Below the pieces are notes generated by a model. That model was given only the letters and a program-made list of their open reading frames with translations, ran no database searches and was not told where the DNA came from. 17,393 nt of DNA from an uncultured Hyphomonadaceae bacterium (GTDB lineage: Bacteria; Pseudomonadota; Alphaproteobacteria; Caulobacterales; Hyphomonadaceae): contig CALLCD010000212.1 of assembly GCA_938049795.1 (NCBI GenBank), positions 1 to 17,393 of the forward strand, given 5' to 3'. This document shows, piece by piece, positions 7,039 to 13,800 of this stretch (position 1 is its first letter; the number at the start of each line of letters is the position of its first letter). Both the position numbers and the translations under genes were made by a program.

Positions 7039-8466
7039 ATGAAACAGATTTCGGCGGACTATCTGGTGATCGGCAGCGGTGCGGTCAGCATGACATTTGT
7101 GGACACAATGCTGGCCGAGACCGATGAGACGACATTTGTCATGGTCGATCGGCACGCGTTGCCCGGCGGGCATTGGAATGACGCTTATCCGTTTGTGCGC
7201 TTGCATCAGCCGTCTTCGTTTTACGGGGTGGCCTCGACAGCGCTTGGCCATGACCGGATTGATGAGAGCGGATCGAATAAGGGCTATTACGAGTTGGCCT
7301 CTGGCGCGGAGGTGCTGTCCTATTTTGACCGTGTGATGCGTGAGCGTCTTTTGGCGTCAGGCCGCGTTCAGTATTTTCCGCTGCATGAGTATCGCGGCGA
7401 TGGCGTGTTCGGGGCGCTCTTGTCGGAGGAGATGTATTCGGTCAGTGTGAACCGGCGGATTGTGGACGGGACGTTTTTCAACACGACTGTGCCGTCCACC
7501 CATGAGCGCAAGTTTTCTGTTGCGCCGGACGTGATGTGTGTTGCGCCGAACGCGTTGCCGAAGCTTGCCGGAGCCTATCGCAAGTTCGCTGTGCTGGGCG
7601 GCGGGAAGACGGCGATGGATGCGGCCGTCTGGTTGCTTGATCATGGCGCACCGGCGGAGGCGATAAGCTGGGTTTGCCCGCGCGCCTCATGGCTAATCAA
7701 TCGGGCGACGACCCAGCCTGGAAAACGGTTCTTTGCAGCGACCGTTGGCGGCATTGCCGATCAGTTCGAAGCGATGGTTGCGGCGACCTCTCCGGAGGAT
7801 CTGTTCTTGCGGCTCGAGGCGGCCGGCGTGATGATCCGGATTGATCGTGACAAGACGCCAAGCATGTTTCACCACGCGACAAGCTCGGTCGGCGAGGTCG
7901 AACAATTGGCGCGGATCGAAAACGTCATTCATGGCGAACGGGTGGCTAGCCTGGCGGGAGGGGAGATCGGGTTTGAAAGCGGCCGCGGGCTGGCTGTGGC
8001 AGAGGACACGCTTTTTATCGATTGCACGGCGTGTGTGGTGCGGGCGGACACATATGACAATCCGCCGCCGGTCTTCGAGGAGGGCAAGCTGACCTTGCAA
8101 GCGGTGTATGCGCCCATCATCACCTATGGCGCCGCGATCATTGCGCGCCTCGAGGCGCAGTTCGAGGATGACGCGACCAAGAATGCGTTGAGCGCGCCGG
8201 TGCGGCTGGCCGATACGCCGTATCAATGGATGTCGGCCACCGCGCAAAGCCTGATGAACCAGAACGGCTGGAACCAGACCCCGCAAATGCGTGACTGGAT
8301 CAAACAGTGTCGGCTCAATCCCGCCGCGCAAGCGATTGCCGAAGGAAGCGGACGTGCGCCCGAGGATGCAGAGCTCCTTGAACGTGTCAAAGCGTCGGCT
8401 TTTCCTGCCGTGATGAATATGCATAAGCTGATGGCCGAGTTTCCCGATCCGCATGGCGAGCGGTGA
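7039..8466 (+). CDS. Uncharacterised FAD/NAD(P)-binding oxidoreductase-like protein
   Basis: Protein of 475 aa with two dinucleotide-binding folds. The N terminus MKQISADYLVIGSGAVSMTF has the GxGxxS fingerprint (G12-S13-G14) of an FAD-binding Rossmann fold, followed by FVMVDRH and GGHWNDAYPFVRLHQPSSFY (about 43-62), a strong family signature. A second fingerprint, KFAVLGGGKTAMDAAVWLL (about 181-199), fits an NAD(P)-binding domain, as in pyridine-nucleotide-disulfide or flavin monooxygenase-like enzymes. Related proteins are usually annotated only as FAD/NAD(P)-binding; the reaction is unknown to me. The ATG at 7039 is chosen over one at 6904 because GGGGTG lies just upstream and the fold begins right after it. 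The next gene, a beta-hydroxyacid dehydrogenase, follows after 28 bases, so the pair is probably an operon. Confidence 0.82.
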   Translation: MKQISADYLVIGSGAVSMTFVDTMLAETDETTFVMVDRHALPGGHWNDAYPFVRLHQPSSFYGVASTALGHDRIDESGSNKGYYELASGAEVLSYFDRVMRERLLASGRVQYFPLHEYRGDGVFGALLSEEMYSVSVNRRIVDGTFFNTTVPSTHERKFSVAPDVMCVAPNALPKLAGAYRKFAVLGGGKTAMDAAVWLLDHGAPAEAISWVCPRASWLINRATTQPGKRFFAATVGGIADQFEAMVAATSPEDLFLRLEAAGVMIRIDRDKTPSMFHHATSSVGEVEQLARIENVIHGERVASLAGGEIGFESGRGLAVAEDTLFIDCTACVVRADTYDNPPPVFEEGKLTLQAVYAPIITYGAAIIARLEAQFEDDATKNALSAPVRLADTPYQWMSATAQSLMNQNGWNQTPQMRDWIKQCRLNPAAQAIAEGSGRAPEDAELLERVKASAFPAVMNMHKLMAEFPDPHGER

Positions 8467-8494
8467 AAATGGATGATTTGAAAAGGGTGCTGTG

Positions 8495-9358
8495 ATGGCG
8501 AAATGTGCGTTTCTGGGCTTGGGTGTGATGGGGTTTCCAATGGCGGGGCACCTTGCGCGCGCCGGTCACAAGGTCACCGTCTGGAACCGGACGGGAGCTA
8601 AAGCGGCTGATTGGGCCACGGCGCATAAGGGCGACCATGCGGATGATCCGGCGAGCGCGGTGTTTGGCAAGGAGTTCGTGTTTTTATGCCTCGGAGATGA
8701 TCCGGATGTGGAAGCGGTTTATGGCGCGATGGAGCCGAGCCTAGGCGCAGGCATGATCATTGTCGATCACACGACGGCAAGTGCTGGGCTGGCGCGGAGG
8801 TTGCACAAGCGGGCCGCAGATAAGGGCGCAAATTTCATAGATGCACCAATTTCGGGCGGGCAGGCGGGTGCGGAGAAAGGCCAGCTTGCGATTATGTGTG
8901 GCGGTGAGCCGGATGCGTTCGCTAAGGCCGAGCCGGTGATGGCCAGCTATGGCAAAGGCATGACGCTGATCGGCGAGAGCGGCGCCGGGCAATTGTGTAA
9001 ATCGGTTAACCAGATTTGCATTGCGGGCATTGTGCAGGGCCTCTCTGAAGGCTTGGCTTTTGCCGACAGAGCGGGGCTGGACGCGGCCAAAGTGATCGAG
9101 GCGATCTCAGGCGGTGCGGCGCAAAGCTGGCAAATGGTCAACCGCTGGGAGACGATGACCCAAGGCCAGTTCGAGCATGGCTTTGCGGTCGACTGGATGC
9201 GCAAGGATTTGCGGATTGCGCTCGAGACGGCGCGGGAGACCGGGGCGAGCCTGCCGGTCGCTGCGCTTGTTGATCAGTATTACGCCGATGTGCAGGCGAT
9301 GGGCGGGGCGCGTTGGGATACGTCGAGCCTGATTGCACGGCTGCCGAAAAGCGACTGA
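8495..9358 (+). CDS. NAD(P)-dependent beta-hydroxyacid dehydrogenase (3-hydroxyisobutyrate dehydrogenase family)
   Basis: Cytoplasmic oxidoreductase of 287 aa, normal for the family that includes 3-hydroxyisobutyrate dehydrogenase, tartronate semialdehyde reductase and GLYR1-type reductases. The Rossmann fingerprint is FLGLGVMGFPMAGHL (6-20); VWNRT after the second strand holds an Arg, which favours NADP(H). The substrate-binding signature is DAPISGGQAGAEKGQLAIM (from about 116). The catalytic lysine is Lys169 in GAGQLCKSVNQ (163-173), where the usual NN pair is NQ. DWMRKDLRIA (233-242) is the conserved C-terminal motif. ATG at 8495 is preferred over the in-frame GTG at 8492; AAAAGGG lies 5-8 bases upstream. 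It follows the FAD protein gene by 28 bases and converges with the crotonase gene 14 bases downstream. The precise substrate is not determined; valine catabolism (mmsB) is possible but no other valine gene is nearby. Confidence 0.88.
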   Translation: MAKCAFLGLGVMGFPMAGHLARAGHKVTVWNRTGAKAADWATAHKGDHADDPASAVFGKEFVFLCLGDDPDVEAVYGAMEPSLGAGMIIVDHTTASAGLARRLHKRAADKGANFIDAPISGGQAGAEKGQLAIMCGGEPDAFAKAEPVMASYGKGMTLIGESGAGQLCKSVNQICIAGIVQGLSEGLAFADRAGLDAAKVIEAISGGAAQSWQMVNRWETMTQGQFEHGFAVDWMRKDLRIALETARETGASLPVAALVDQYYADVQAMGGARWDTSSLIARLPKSD

Positions 9359-9372
9359 GATCGGTTCGCGGA

Positions 9373-10164
9373 TTATTTGCCGGTAAATTTCGCGGGCCGC
9401 TTTTGCAGGAAGGCTTTGACGCCCTCGGAAAAATCGCTGGTCTGGCCTGCGGTGCGCTGGGCGATGCGTTCGGCATGGATCTGGCTGTCAAAGTTCCGGT
9501 CGGCACTGTCCCAGATCAGTTCGCGGATCATGGCAAGCGCCTGTGTCGGACCGTCGGCGAGGTGGGTTGCTTTTTCGCGCGCTGTCGCCAGCAGATCGTC
9601 TGGGCTGGTGACCATATTCACAAGCCCCCATTCGAGCGCTTTGTCGGCGGGAATCTTGTCGCCCATCAGCGCCATCTCCATTGCGCGGGCACGTCCGATC
9701 AGCCGGGGCAGCAGATAAGTCGAGCCGCCATCGGGCACAAGGCCAATGCGGCGGAAGGCTTGCAGGAAATAGGCATTGTCTGCGGCAATGATCAAATCGC
9801 CCATCAGCGCGATGGAACAGCCGACGCCGGCAGCGGCGCCATTGACCGCTGTGATGATTGGATGGGGATGCTCCTTCATGGCCATGATCAGCGGATGGTA
9901 ATGGCTGTCGAGCGCTTTGCCTGCGTCGAATTTACTATTGCCCGCATTGCCGTCCATCCCGCCCGAGGCGAGATTTGCGCCTGAACAAAACCCGCGTCCG
10001 GTGCCGGTCAGGATGGTGCAGCGCGCCTCGTCGCTGGCCTGTTCGAACGCCTGGAGCAGCTCGGTGACCGTATCAAGACCTGCCGCGTTCATTGTGGCCG
10101 GATCGGTGAATGTGATGGTCGCGATATTGCCCGCAACCTCGTAGGAAATTTTCTCGAAACTCAT
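9373..10164 (-). CDS. Crotonase-fold enoyl-CoA isomerase/hydratase, PaaG-like
   Basis: Crotonase-superfamily enzyme (263 aa). It binds acyl-CoA thioesters, with the oxyanion hole formed by GRGFCSGANL (57-65) and NGAAAGVGCSIALMGDL (108-124). The two catalytic glutamates of classical enoyl-CoA hydratase are absent: Ser117 and Phe137 occupy their places. Instead IGLVPDGGSTYLLPRLIGRA (140-159) closely matches PaaG, the ring-epoxide isomerase of phenylacetate catabolism, including the aspartate (Asp145) used as the catalytic base there. It is therefore more likely a PaaG-type double-bond or epoxide isomerase than a true hydratase, but no other paa gene is in the window. The ATG at 10164 is chosen because AGGAGGG lies 7-13 bases upstream and the fold starts at MSFEKISYEV; the frame stays open much further upstream only because it runs antisense through the ALDH gene. 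Divergent from the ALDH. Confidence 0.88.
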   Translation of the reverse strand: MSFEKISYEVAGNIATITFTDPATMNAAGLDTVTELLQAFEQASDEARCTILTGTGRGFCSGANLASGGMDGNAGNSKFDAGKALDSHYHPLIMAMKEHPHPIITAVNGAAAGVGCSIALMGDLIIAADNAYFLQAFRRIGLVPDGGSTYLLPRLIGRARAMEMALMGDKIPADKALEWGLVNMVTSPDDLLATAREKATHLADGPTQALAMIRELIWDSADRNFDSQIHAERIAQRTAGQTSDFSEGVKAFLQKRPAKFTGK

Positions 10165-10251
10165 CGGTGCACCCTCCTGATTTCTATATCCGCATCGTAG
10201 CCGCGCGGGCTGGCCAAGGTAAACCGTGACGCTGGGGAACCGGATGGCAAT

Positions 10252-10280
10252 TTGCTCAAACTGTAAATGCGACATACTAT
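10252..10280 (+). promoter_or_regulatory. Candidate sigma-70 type promoter of the ALDH gene
   Basis: TTGCTC (10252-10257) and TACTAT (10275-10280) are separated by exactly 17 bases in the 138-base divergent region between the crotonase and ALDH genes. Transcription would begin near 10287, about 16 bases before the ATG. On the other strand, towards the crotonase, only weaker boxes (TTTACC, 18 bases, TACGAT) are visible. Confidence 0.42.
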
Positions 10281-10302
10281 AAAGGAAAACGGGAGTGAAA
10301 AA

Positions 10303-11742
10303 ATGCCTTTGGATCAAGTGCCCCAGACTTTGGATATGGCGGGCCTTCTGGCCAAGCAGAAAGCGGCGCATTTGCGCGACGGGATTGCCTCGGCCGATGT
10401 GCGTATTGACCGGCTCAACCGCGCGATTGGCTTGCTGGTGGATTTCCAGGCCGAGATTGAAGACGCGCTGGCGAAGGATTTCGGGCATCGCTCGAAAGAT
10501 GCGTCGCGGTTTACCGATGTCAGCTCGTCCATCGGGGCGCTCAAACATGCGCGGCAACATCTTAAAGCGTGGATGCGTCCGGCCAAGCGTAAGCCGCAAT
10601 TTCCGTTCGGCTTTCAGGGCGCGCGCGCGGAAGTGCAGTATCAGCCCAAAGGCGTGGTCGGGATTATCAGCCCTTGGAATTTCCCCGTCAATCTGACCTT
10701 TGCGCCGCTTGCGGGCGTGTTCGCGGCGGGCAATCGGGCGATGATTAAGCCGTCCGAATTTACCGAAGCAACGTCCGAGCTGATGGCGCGGATGTTTGCG
10801 CAGGCTTTTTCTGATGAGGAAGTTGCGGTCGTGGTCGGCGGGCCGGAGGTGGGCGCAGCGTTCACCGCGCTGGCGTTCGACCATATGGTGTTTACTGGCG
10901 CGACCTCGATTGCCCATCATGTGATGCGGGCAGCGGCGGACAATCTTGTGCCGCTAACGCTCGAACTTGGCGGCAAATCGCCGGTTATTCTGGGCCGATC
11001 TGCGGATATGGGCAAAGCGGCCGAGCGGATCATGAATGGCAAAATACTCAATGCCGGACAGATCTGTCTTGCGCCGGACTATGCGTTTGTGCCGAAAGAG
11101 AAGACGGCCGAGTTTGTAGGCGGGGCGCAAGCGGCGGTGTCAAAAATGTTCCCGACACTGAAGGATAATGATGACTATACCTCCGTCGTCAATCAGCGCC
11201 ATTATGACCGGCTGCAATCCTATTTGACCGATGCCCGCGAAAAGGGTGCTGAAATCGTCGAGATCAATCCGGCGGACGAGAATTTTACCCAGCAGCCGCA
11301 TCACAAGATTCCGCCAACGCTGGTGCTCAATCCGACCGAGGATATGGCCGTGATGCAGGAAGAGATTTTCGGGCCGATCCTGCCGATCATGGAATATTCC
11401 GAAACGCGTGAGGCGATTGCTTATGTCAATGAACATGATCGTCCGCTCGGGCTTTACTATTTCGGTGAGGATGCGGCCGAGAAAGAGACGGTGCTCAACA
11501 ATACGACGTCAGGCGGGGTGACCGTCAATGATGTGGTCATGCATGTCGCGCAGGAAGATCTGCCCTTTGGCGGTGTAGGACCATCGGGCATGGGCTCTTA
11601 TCATGGCAAGGACGGGTTTTACGAGTTCAGCCACAAAAAGGCGATCTATACGCAGACCGGCTCGGAGATGATCCTGAAAATGTTGCGGCCGCCCTATGGC
11701 GAGAAATTCCGCAAACAGATTCAGGGTATGATCAAGCGCTAG
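10303..11742 (+). CDS. Aldehyde dehydrogenase, coniferyl aldehyde dehydrogenase-like
   Basis: NAD(P)-dependent aldehyde dehydrogenase (479 aa), oxidising an aldehyde to its acid. It lacks the N-terminal length of class 1/2 ALDHs and resembles class 3 and coniferyl-aldehyde dehydrogenase (CalB) types. Key residues are Asn126 in SPWNFPVNLTFAPL (oxyanion stabilisation), Lys in AMIKPSE, the general base Glu221 in ELGGKSP, and the catalytic Cys255 in NAGQICLAPDYAFV; LAPDY after the Cys is typical of the coniferyl/fatty-aldehyde group. EEIFGPILPI and PFGGVGPSGMGSYHGKDGF complete the set. In the coenzyme motif FTGATSIAHH, an Ala stands where most ALDHs have the second Gly. The ATG at 10303 has GGGAG 7 bases upstream; an upstream in-frame ATG at 10267 would overlap the promoter boxes. 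The substrate could be an aromatic or long-chain aldehyde. It is divergent from the crotonase. Confidence 0.9.
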   Translation: MPLDQVPQTLDMAGLLAKQKAAHLRDGIASADVRIDRLNRAIGLLVDFQAEIEDALAKDFGHRSKDASRFTDVSSSIGALKHARQHLKAWMRPAKRKPQFPFGFQGARAEVQYQPKGVVGIISPWNFPVNLTFAPLAGVFAAGNRAMIKPSEFTEATSELMARMFAQAFSDEEVAVVVGGPEVGAAFTALAFDHMVFTGATSIAHHVMRAAADNLVPLTLELGGKSPVILGRSADMGKAAERIMNGKILNAGQICLAPDYAFVPKEKTAEFVGGAQAAVSKMFPTLKDNDDYTSVVNQRHYDRLQSYLTDAREKGAEIVEINPADENFTQQPHHKIPPTLVLNPTEDMAVMQEEIFGPILPIMEYSETREAIAYVNEHDRPLGLYYFGEDAAEKETVLNNTTSGGVTVNDVVMHVAQEDLPFGGVGPSGMGSYHGKDGFYEFSHKKAIYTQTGSEMILKMLRPPYGEKFRKQIQGMIKR

Positions 11743-11762
11743 GGAGGGTGGCTCTCTCGAAC

Positions 11763-11839
11763 CCTCATGGCGAGCCTAGTGGGAAGCCTCATAGTGAGCG
11801 CAGTTGGAGCCTCATGGTGAGCGAAGTCGAACCACGAGG
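11763..11839. repeat. Three tandem degenerate REP-like units
   Basis: CCTCAT recurs at 11763, 11787 and 11810, each heading a 23-24 base unit. Unit 3 (CCTCATGGTGAGCGAAGTC..., 11810-11832) matches unit 2 at 18 of 23 positions and unit 1 at 17 of 23. Unit 3 continues into a hairpin: CCTCATGGT (11810-11818) pairs with ACCACGAGG (11831-11839), 8 of 9 positions, around the 12-base loop GAGCGAAGTCGA. A separate stem GAGGGT (11744-11749) / ACCCTC (11761-11766) includes the edge of unit 1. The cluster lies between the convergent ALDH and helicase genes and encodes no protein. It resembles the alphaproteobacterial intergenic repeat built on CATNNTGAGCGAAGTCGA. Confidence 0.75.
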
Positions 11840-11871
11840 TGGGCTTTGAGAGGTCTGCTAACTGTTCAACA

Positions 11872-11895
11872 CATCCTTCGACTTCGCTCAGGATG
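11872..11895. repeat. Inverted REP-like hairpin
   Basis: CATCCT (11872-11877) and AGGATG (11890-11895) form a perfect 6-base stem around the loop TCGACTTCGCTC (11878-11889). That loop is the exact reverse complement of the loop of the hairpin at 11810-11839. The two are therefore copies of the same element in opposite orientation, 32 bases apart, which could also pair with each other into one long stem. Such paired elements often lie downstream of convergent genes and may end or stabilise both transcripts. Confidence 0.75.
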
Positions 11896-11954
11896 AGGGA
11901 AGAGAGGCGACTCAGCTCAAAACAACACACCCTTTGGGCGCGGCGGGGAGCGGA

Positions 11955-13553
11955 TTACCGCTTCAGGAAGCCCGGCACATCGTCGCCAAAGCCTTTGATG
12001 TCGTCGCGGGCGGGTTCGAGGATGGGGTCATCATCCTTGCGCTTATAGTCGCGCTTTGGACGCTCGCGGCGGGGCTTGTCTGATTTTGGTTTTTCGGACC
12101 TTGGGGTTTCGGTGTCCATGGCTGGCGCATCGGATTGAGCGCTGCGTTCTTCGCGGCGCTTGGTCTCGCGGTCCGGATTGCGTTCGCCGCGCGGTTTGTC
12201 GTCTTTTGGCTTATCGCCTCGCGGTTTGCGGTCGCCGTCTTCGCGGTTGCGATTGCGGTTTCGGCCGCCGCGGTCATTGCGGTCACGTCCACCACGTCCA
12301 CCCCGGTCGCGTCCACGTCCGCCGCCGCGTCCGCGATTGCCTTGATCGGGCGGCAGGTTTTCAAGCTCTTCAAGCAGACCCTCAATTTCGGCTTCCTCAA
12401 CATCGCGACCAATCATTTTGAGCACAAAGCCCCATGATTTCTGATCTTCAGGGCCAACAATGGTGAAGCTGTGGCCATGACGACCAGCGCGGCCTGTGCG
12501 GCCAATGCGGTGGACATAGTCTTCGTCTTTGGGGGGCGGGGCGAAGTTGAAGACGTGGCTAACATCAGGAATGTCGAGCCCGCGTGCGGCGACATCCGAG
12601 CCGATCAGTAGTTTCAGCTCGCCCTTGCGGAAGCGCTCAAGCGTCTGGGTCCGGTAGGCTTGTGGCAGATCACCGTGAATGGCCGCCGCGTCAAACCCAT
12701 GCACGCTGAGGGATTTGGCGACAATGTCCACTTCACGCTTGCGATTACAGAAGACGATCCCGCTTTCGACATCGTTCATTTCGATCAGCTTGCGCAAAGT
12801 ATAGCGGCGCGCCTTGGCGTCATTGGTCGGGATTTTGACGACACGCTGGGTGATCGTCTCCGCCGTCTGGGCGGGGCGGGCGACTTCAATCCGGATGGGA
12901 TTGATCTGGAAGGTCTTGGCGAGCTTCTCGATTTCCTTGGCAAAGGTGGCCGAGAACAGCAGAGTCTGGCGCTTTTTCGGGAGCAGCTTACAGATCAGCT
13001 CGATGTCGTCGATAAAGCCCATATCGAGCATGCGGTCGGCTTCGTCGATGATCAGGGTTTCAACGCCGGTGAGCAGGATTTTACCGCGCTCGAACTGGTC
13101 TTTGAGGCGGCCGGGTGTCGCGATCAGGACATCCACGCCCTGCATAAGAAGGCGTTCTTGTTCTTTGAAGCTGACACCGCCAATGAGCAGCGCCATAGAG
13201 AGTTTGAGGTTCTTGCCGTATTTGGTGAAATTCTCGGCGACCTGATCTGCAAGTTCGCGCGTCGGGGCGAGGATCAGTGTGCGCGGCATCCGTGCGCGGG
13301 CGCGGCCCTTAGCGAGGCGGTGGATCATGGGCAGCACGAAGGCGGCCGTTTTGCCGGTGCCGGTCTGGGCAATGCCGGTCACATCGCCGCCGACCATGAC
13401 ATGCGGGATCGCCTGTTCCTGGATCGGGGTGCAATGGGTGTAGCCGGAATCGGTGACCGCTTGGAGGATTTTCGGGTTGAGGCCAAGCTCTTCGAAGGTG
13501 ACTTTTGGAGCCTCTTCGGCGGGGTCGGCTTGGTCGTTTGTCTGGTCTGTCAA
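11955..13553 (-). CDS. DEAD-box ATP-dependent RNA helicase with RG-rich C-terminal tail
   Basis: RNA helicase of 532 aa (RhlE/SrmB/CsdA-like group) that unwinds RNA using ATP, likely in ribosome assembly, RNA decay or cold adaptation. All core motifs are present: Q motif GYTHCTPIQEQAIP (37-50), Walker A AQTGTGKT (62-69), PTRELA (97-102), TPGR (146-149), DEAD (170-173), SAT (201-203), GIVFCN (265-270), GSDVAARGLDIPD (318-330) and HRIGRTGRAGR (348-358). Residues 405-440 form an Arg/Gly/Asp/Asn-rich low-complexity tract, followed by a Lys/Arg/Asp/Pro-rich tail. The protein ends in IKGFGDDVPGFLKR, a short terminal motif that I recall from other alphaproteobacterial helicases. The start codon is TTG (13551-13553): no ATG or GTG lies in frame before the Q motif, and a stop lies 40 bases upstream. 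A hairpin-rich leader precedes it. Confidence 0.93.
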   Translation of the reverse strand: MTDQTNDQADPAEEAPKVTFEELGLNPKILQAVTDSGYTHCTPIQEQAIPHVMVGGDVTGIAQTGTGKTAAFVLPMIHRLAKGRARARMPRTLILAPTRELADQVAENFTKYGKNLKLSMALLIGGVSFKEQERLLMQGVDVLIATPGRLKDQFERGKILLTGVETLIIDEADRMLDMGFIDDIELICKLLPKKRQTLLFSATFAKEIEKLAKTFQINPIRIEVARPAQTAETITQRVVKIPTNDAKARRYTLRKLIEMNDVESGIVFCNRKREVDIVAKSLSVHGFDAAAIHGDLPQAYRTQTLERFRKGELKLLIGSDVAARGLDIPDVSHVFNFAPPPKDEDYVHRIGRTGRAGRHGHSFTIVGPEDQKSWGFVLKMIGRDVEEAEIEGLLEELENLPPDQGNRGRGGGRGRDRGGRGGRDRNDRGGRNRNRNREDGDRKPRGDKPKDDKPRGERNPDRETKRREERSAQSDAPAMDTETPRSEKPKSDKPRRERPKRDYKRKDDDPILEPARDDIKGFGDDVPGFLKR

Positions 13554-13591
13554 AATAGTGTCTTTCGGGGTTGGATAGAATTTATGCTCGG

Positions 13592-13631
13592 GTCACGCTC
13601 ATCGTGACGGCCGGGCAATATCTGCGCCCGG
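13592..13631 (-). promoter_or_regulatory. Two hairpins in the helicase 5' leader
   Basis: Two perfect 6-base stems stand side by side, 39-78 bases upstream of the helicase TTG start: CCGGGC (13611-13616) / GCCCGG (13626-13631) with a 9-base loop, and GTCACG (13592-13597) / CGTGAC (13603-13608) with a 5-base loop. They would fold in the nascent leader. Structured leaders are known for cold-shock and DEAD-box helicase genes, so a temperature or autoregulatory role is possible, but that is inference. Confidence 0.35.
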
Positions 13632-13647
13632 AAACATCTGGGGATGG

Positions 13648-13675
13648 CTTATGCTGATTTTTGCCGGAAACACAA
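13648..13675 (-). promoter_or_regulatory. Weak candidate promoter of the helicase gene
   Basis: Read on the minus strand, TTGTGT (13675-13670) and CATAAG (13653-13648) are 16 bases apart. Each matches the consensus only partly. If used, transcription would start near 13641 and the leader of nearly 90 bases would contain both hairpins. Confidence 0.2.
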
Positions 13676-13744
13676 GGCGTAGCGTGTAATCGGCTGCGGC
13701 TTGTGGCGGGGTATGGTTTCTATGTCGCACTGGTTTGAAGCCAC

Positions 13745-13775
13745 AAAAAAGCCCGCCGGATCAGGGGCGGGCTTT
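13745..13775 (-). terminator. Intrinsic terminator of sodB
   Basis: AAAGCCCGCC (13748-13757) and GGCGGGCTTT (13766-13775) form a perfect 10-base stem with an 8-base loop. On the minus strand the stem is followed by a run of six T (from 13750 to 13745). It begins 26 bases after the sodB stop codon at 13801 and separates sodB from the helicase transcript that starts further downstream on the same strand. Confidence 0.92.
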
Positions 13776-13800
13776 GATAAAGGGTCTGGCAGGGCCGGTT

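Noticed and set aside
6160..7251. A longer minus frame of the motB gene starting at 7251
   Set aside because: The extra 135 codons run antisense through the promoter and N-terminal codons of the FAD protein gene and show no MotB similarity; MANFSS at 6846 gives a normal MotB N terminus.
7693..8454. A 253-codon minus frame opposite the FAD protein gene
   Set aside because: Arg/His-rich composition typical of an antisense shadow; the plus frame carries the conserved fingerprints.
9373..10920. A 515-codon minus frame that would extend the crotonase by about 250 residues at its N terminus
   Set aside because: The extension lies antisense to the ALDH coding sequence, has a basic low-similarity composition and ignores the strong AGGAGGG site at 10171-10177 with ATG at 10164.
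11763..11832. Possible CRISPR-like array, because of the regular 23-24 base period
   Set aside because: The units are contiguous and degenerate, with no spacers between constant repeats and no cas genes nearby.
11739..11930. A 63-codon minus frame containing RLSSLILSEVEG
   Set aside because: This is translation of the REP-like repeat itself; such peptides recur in annotations as artefacts of the repeat.
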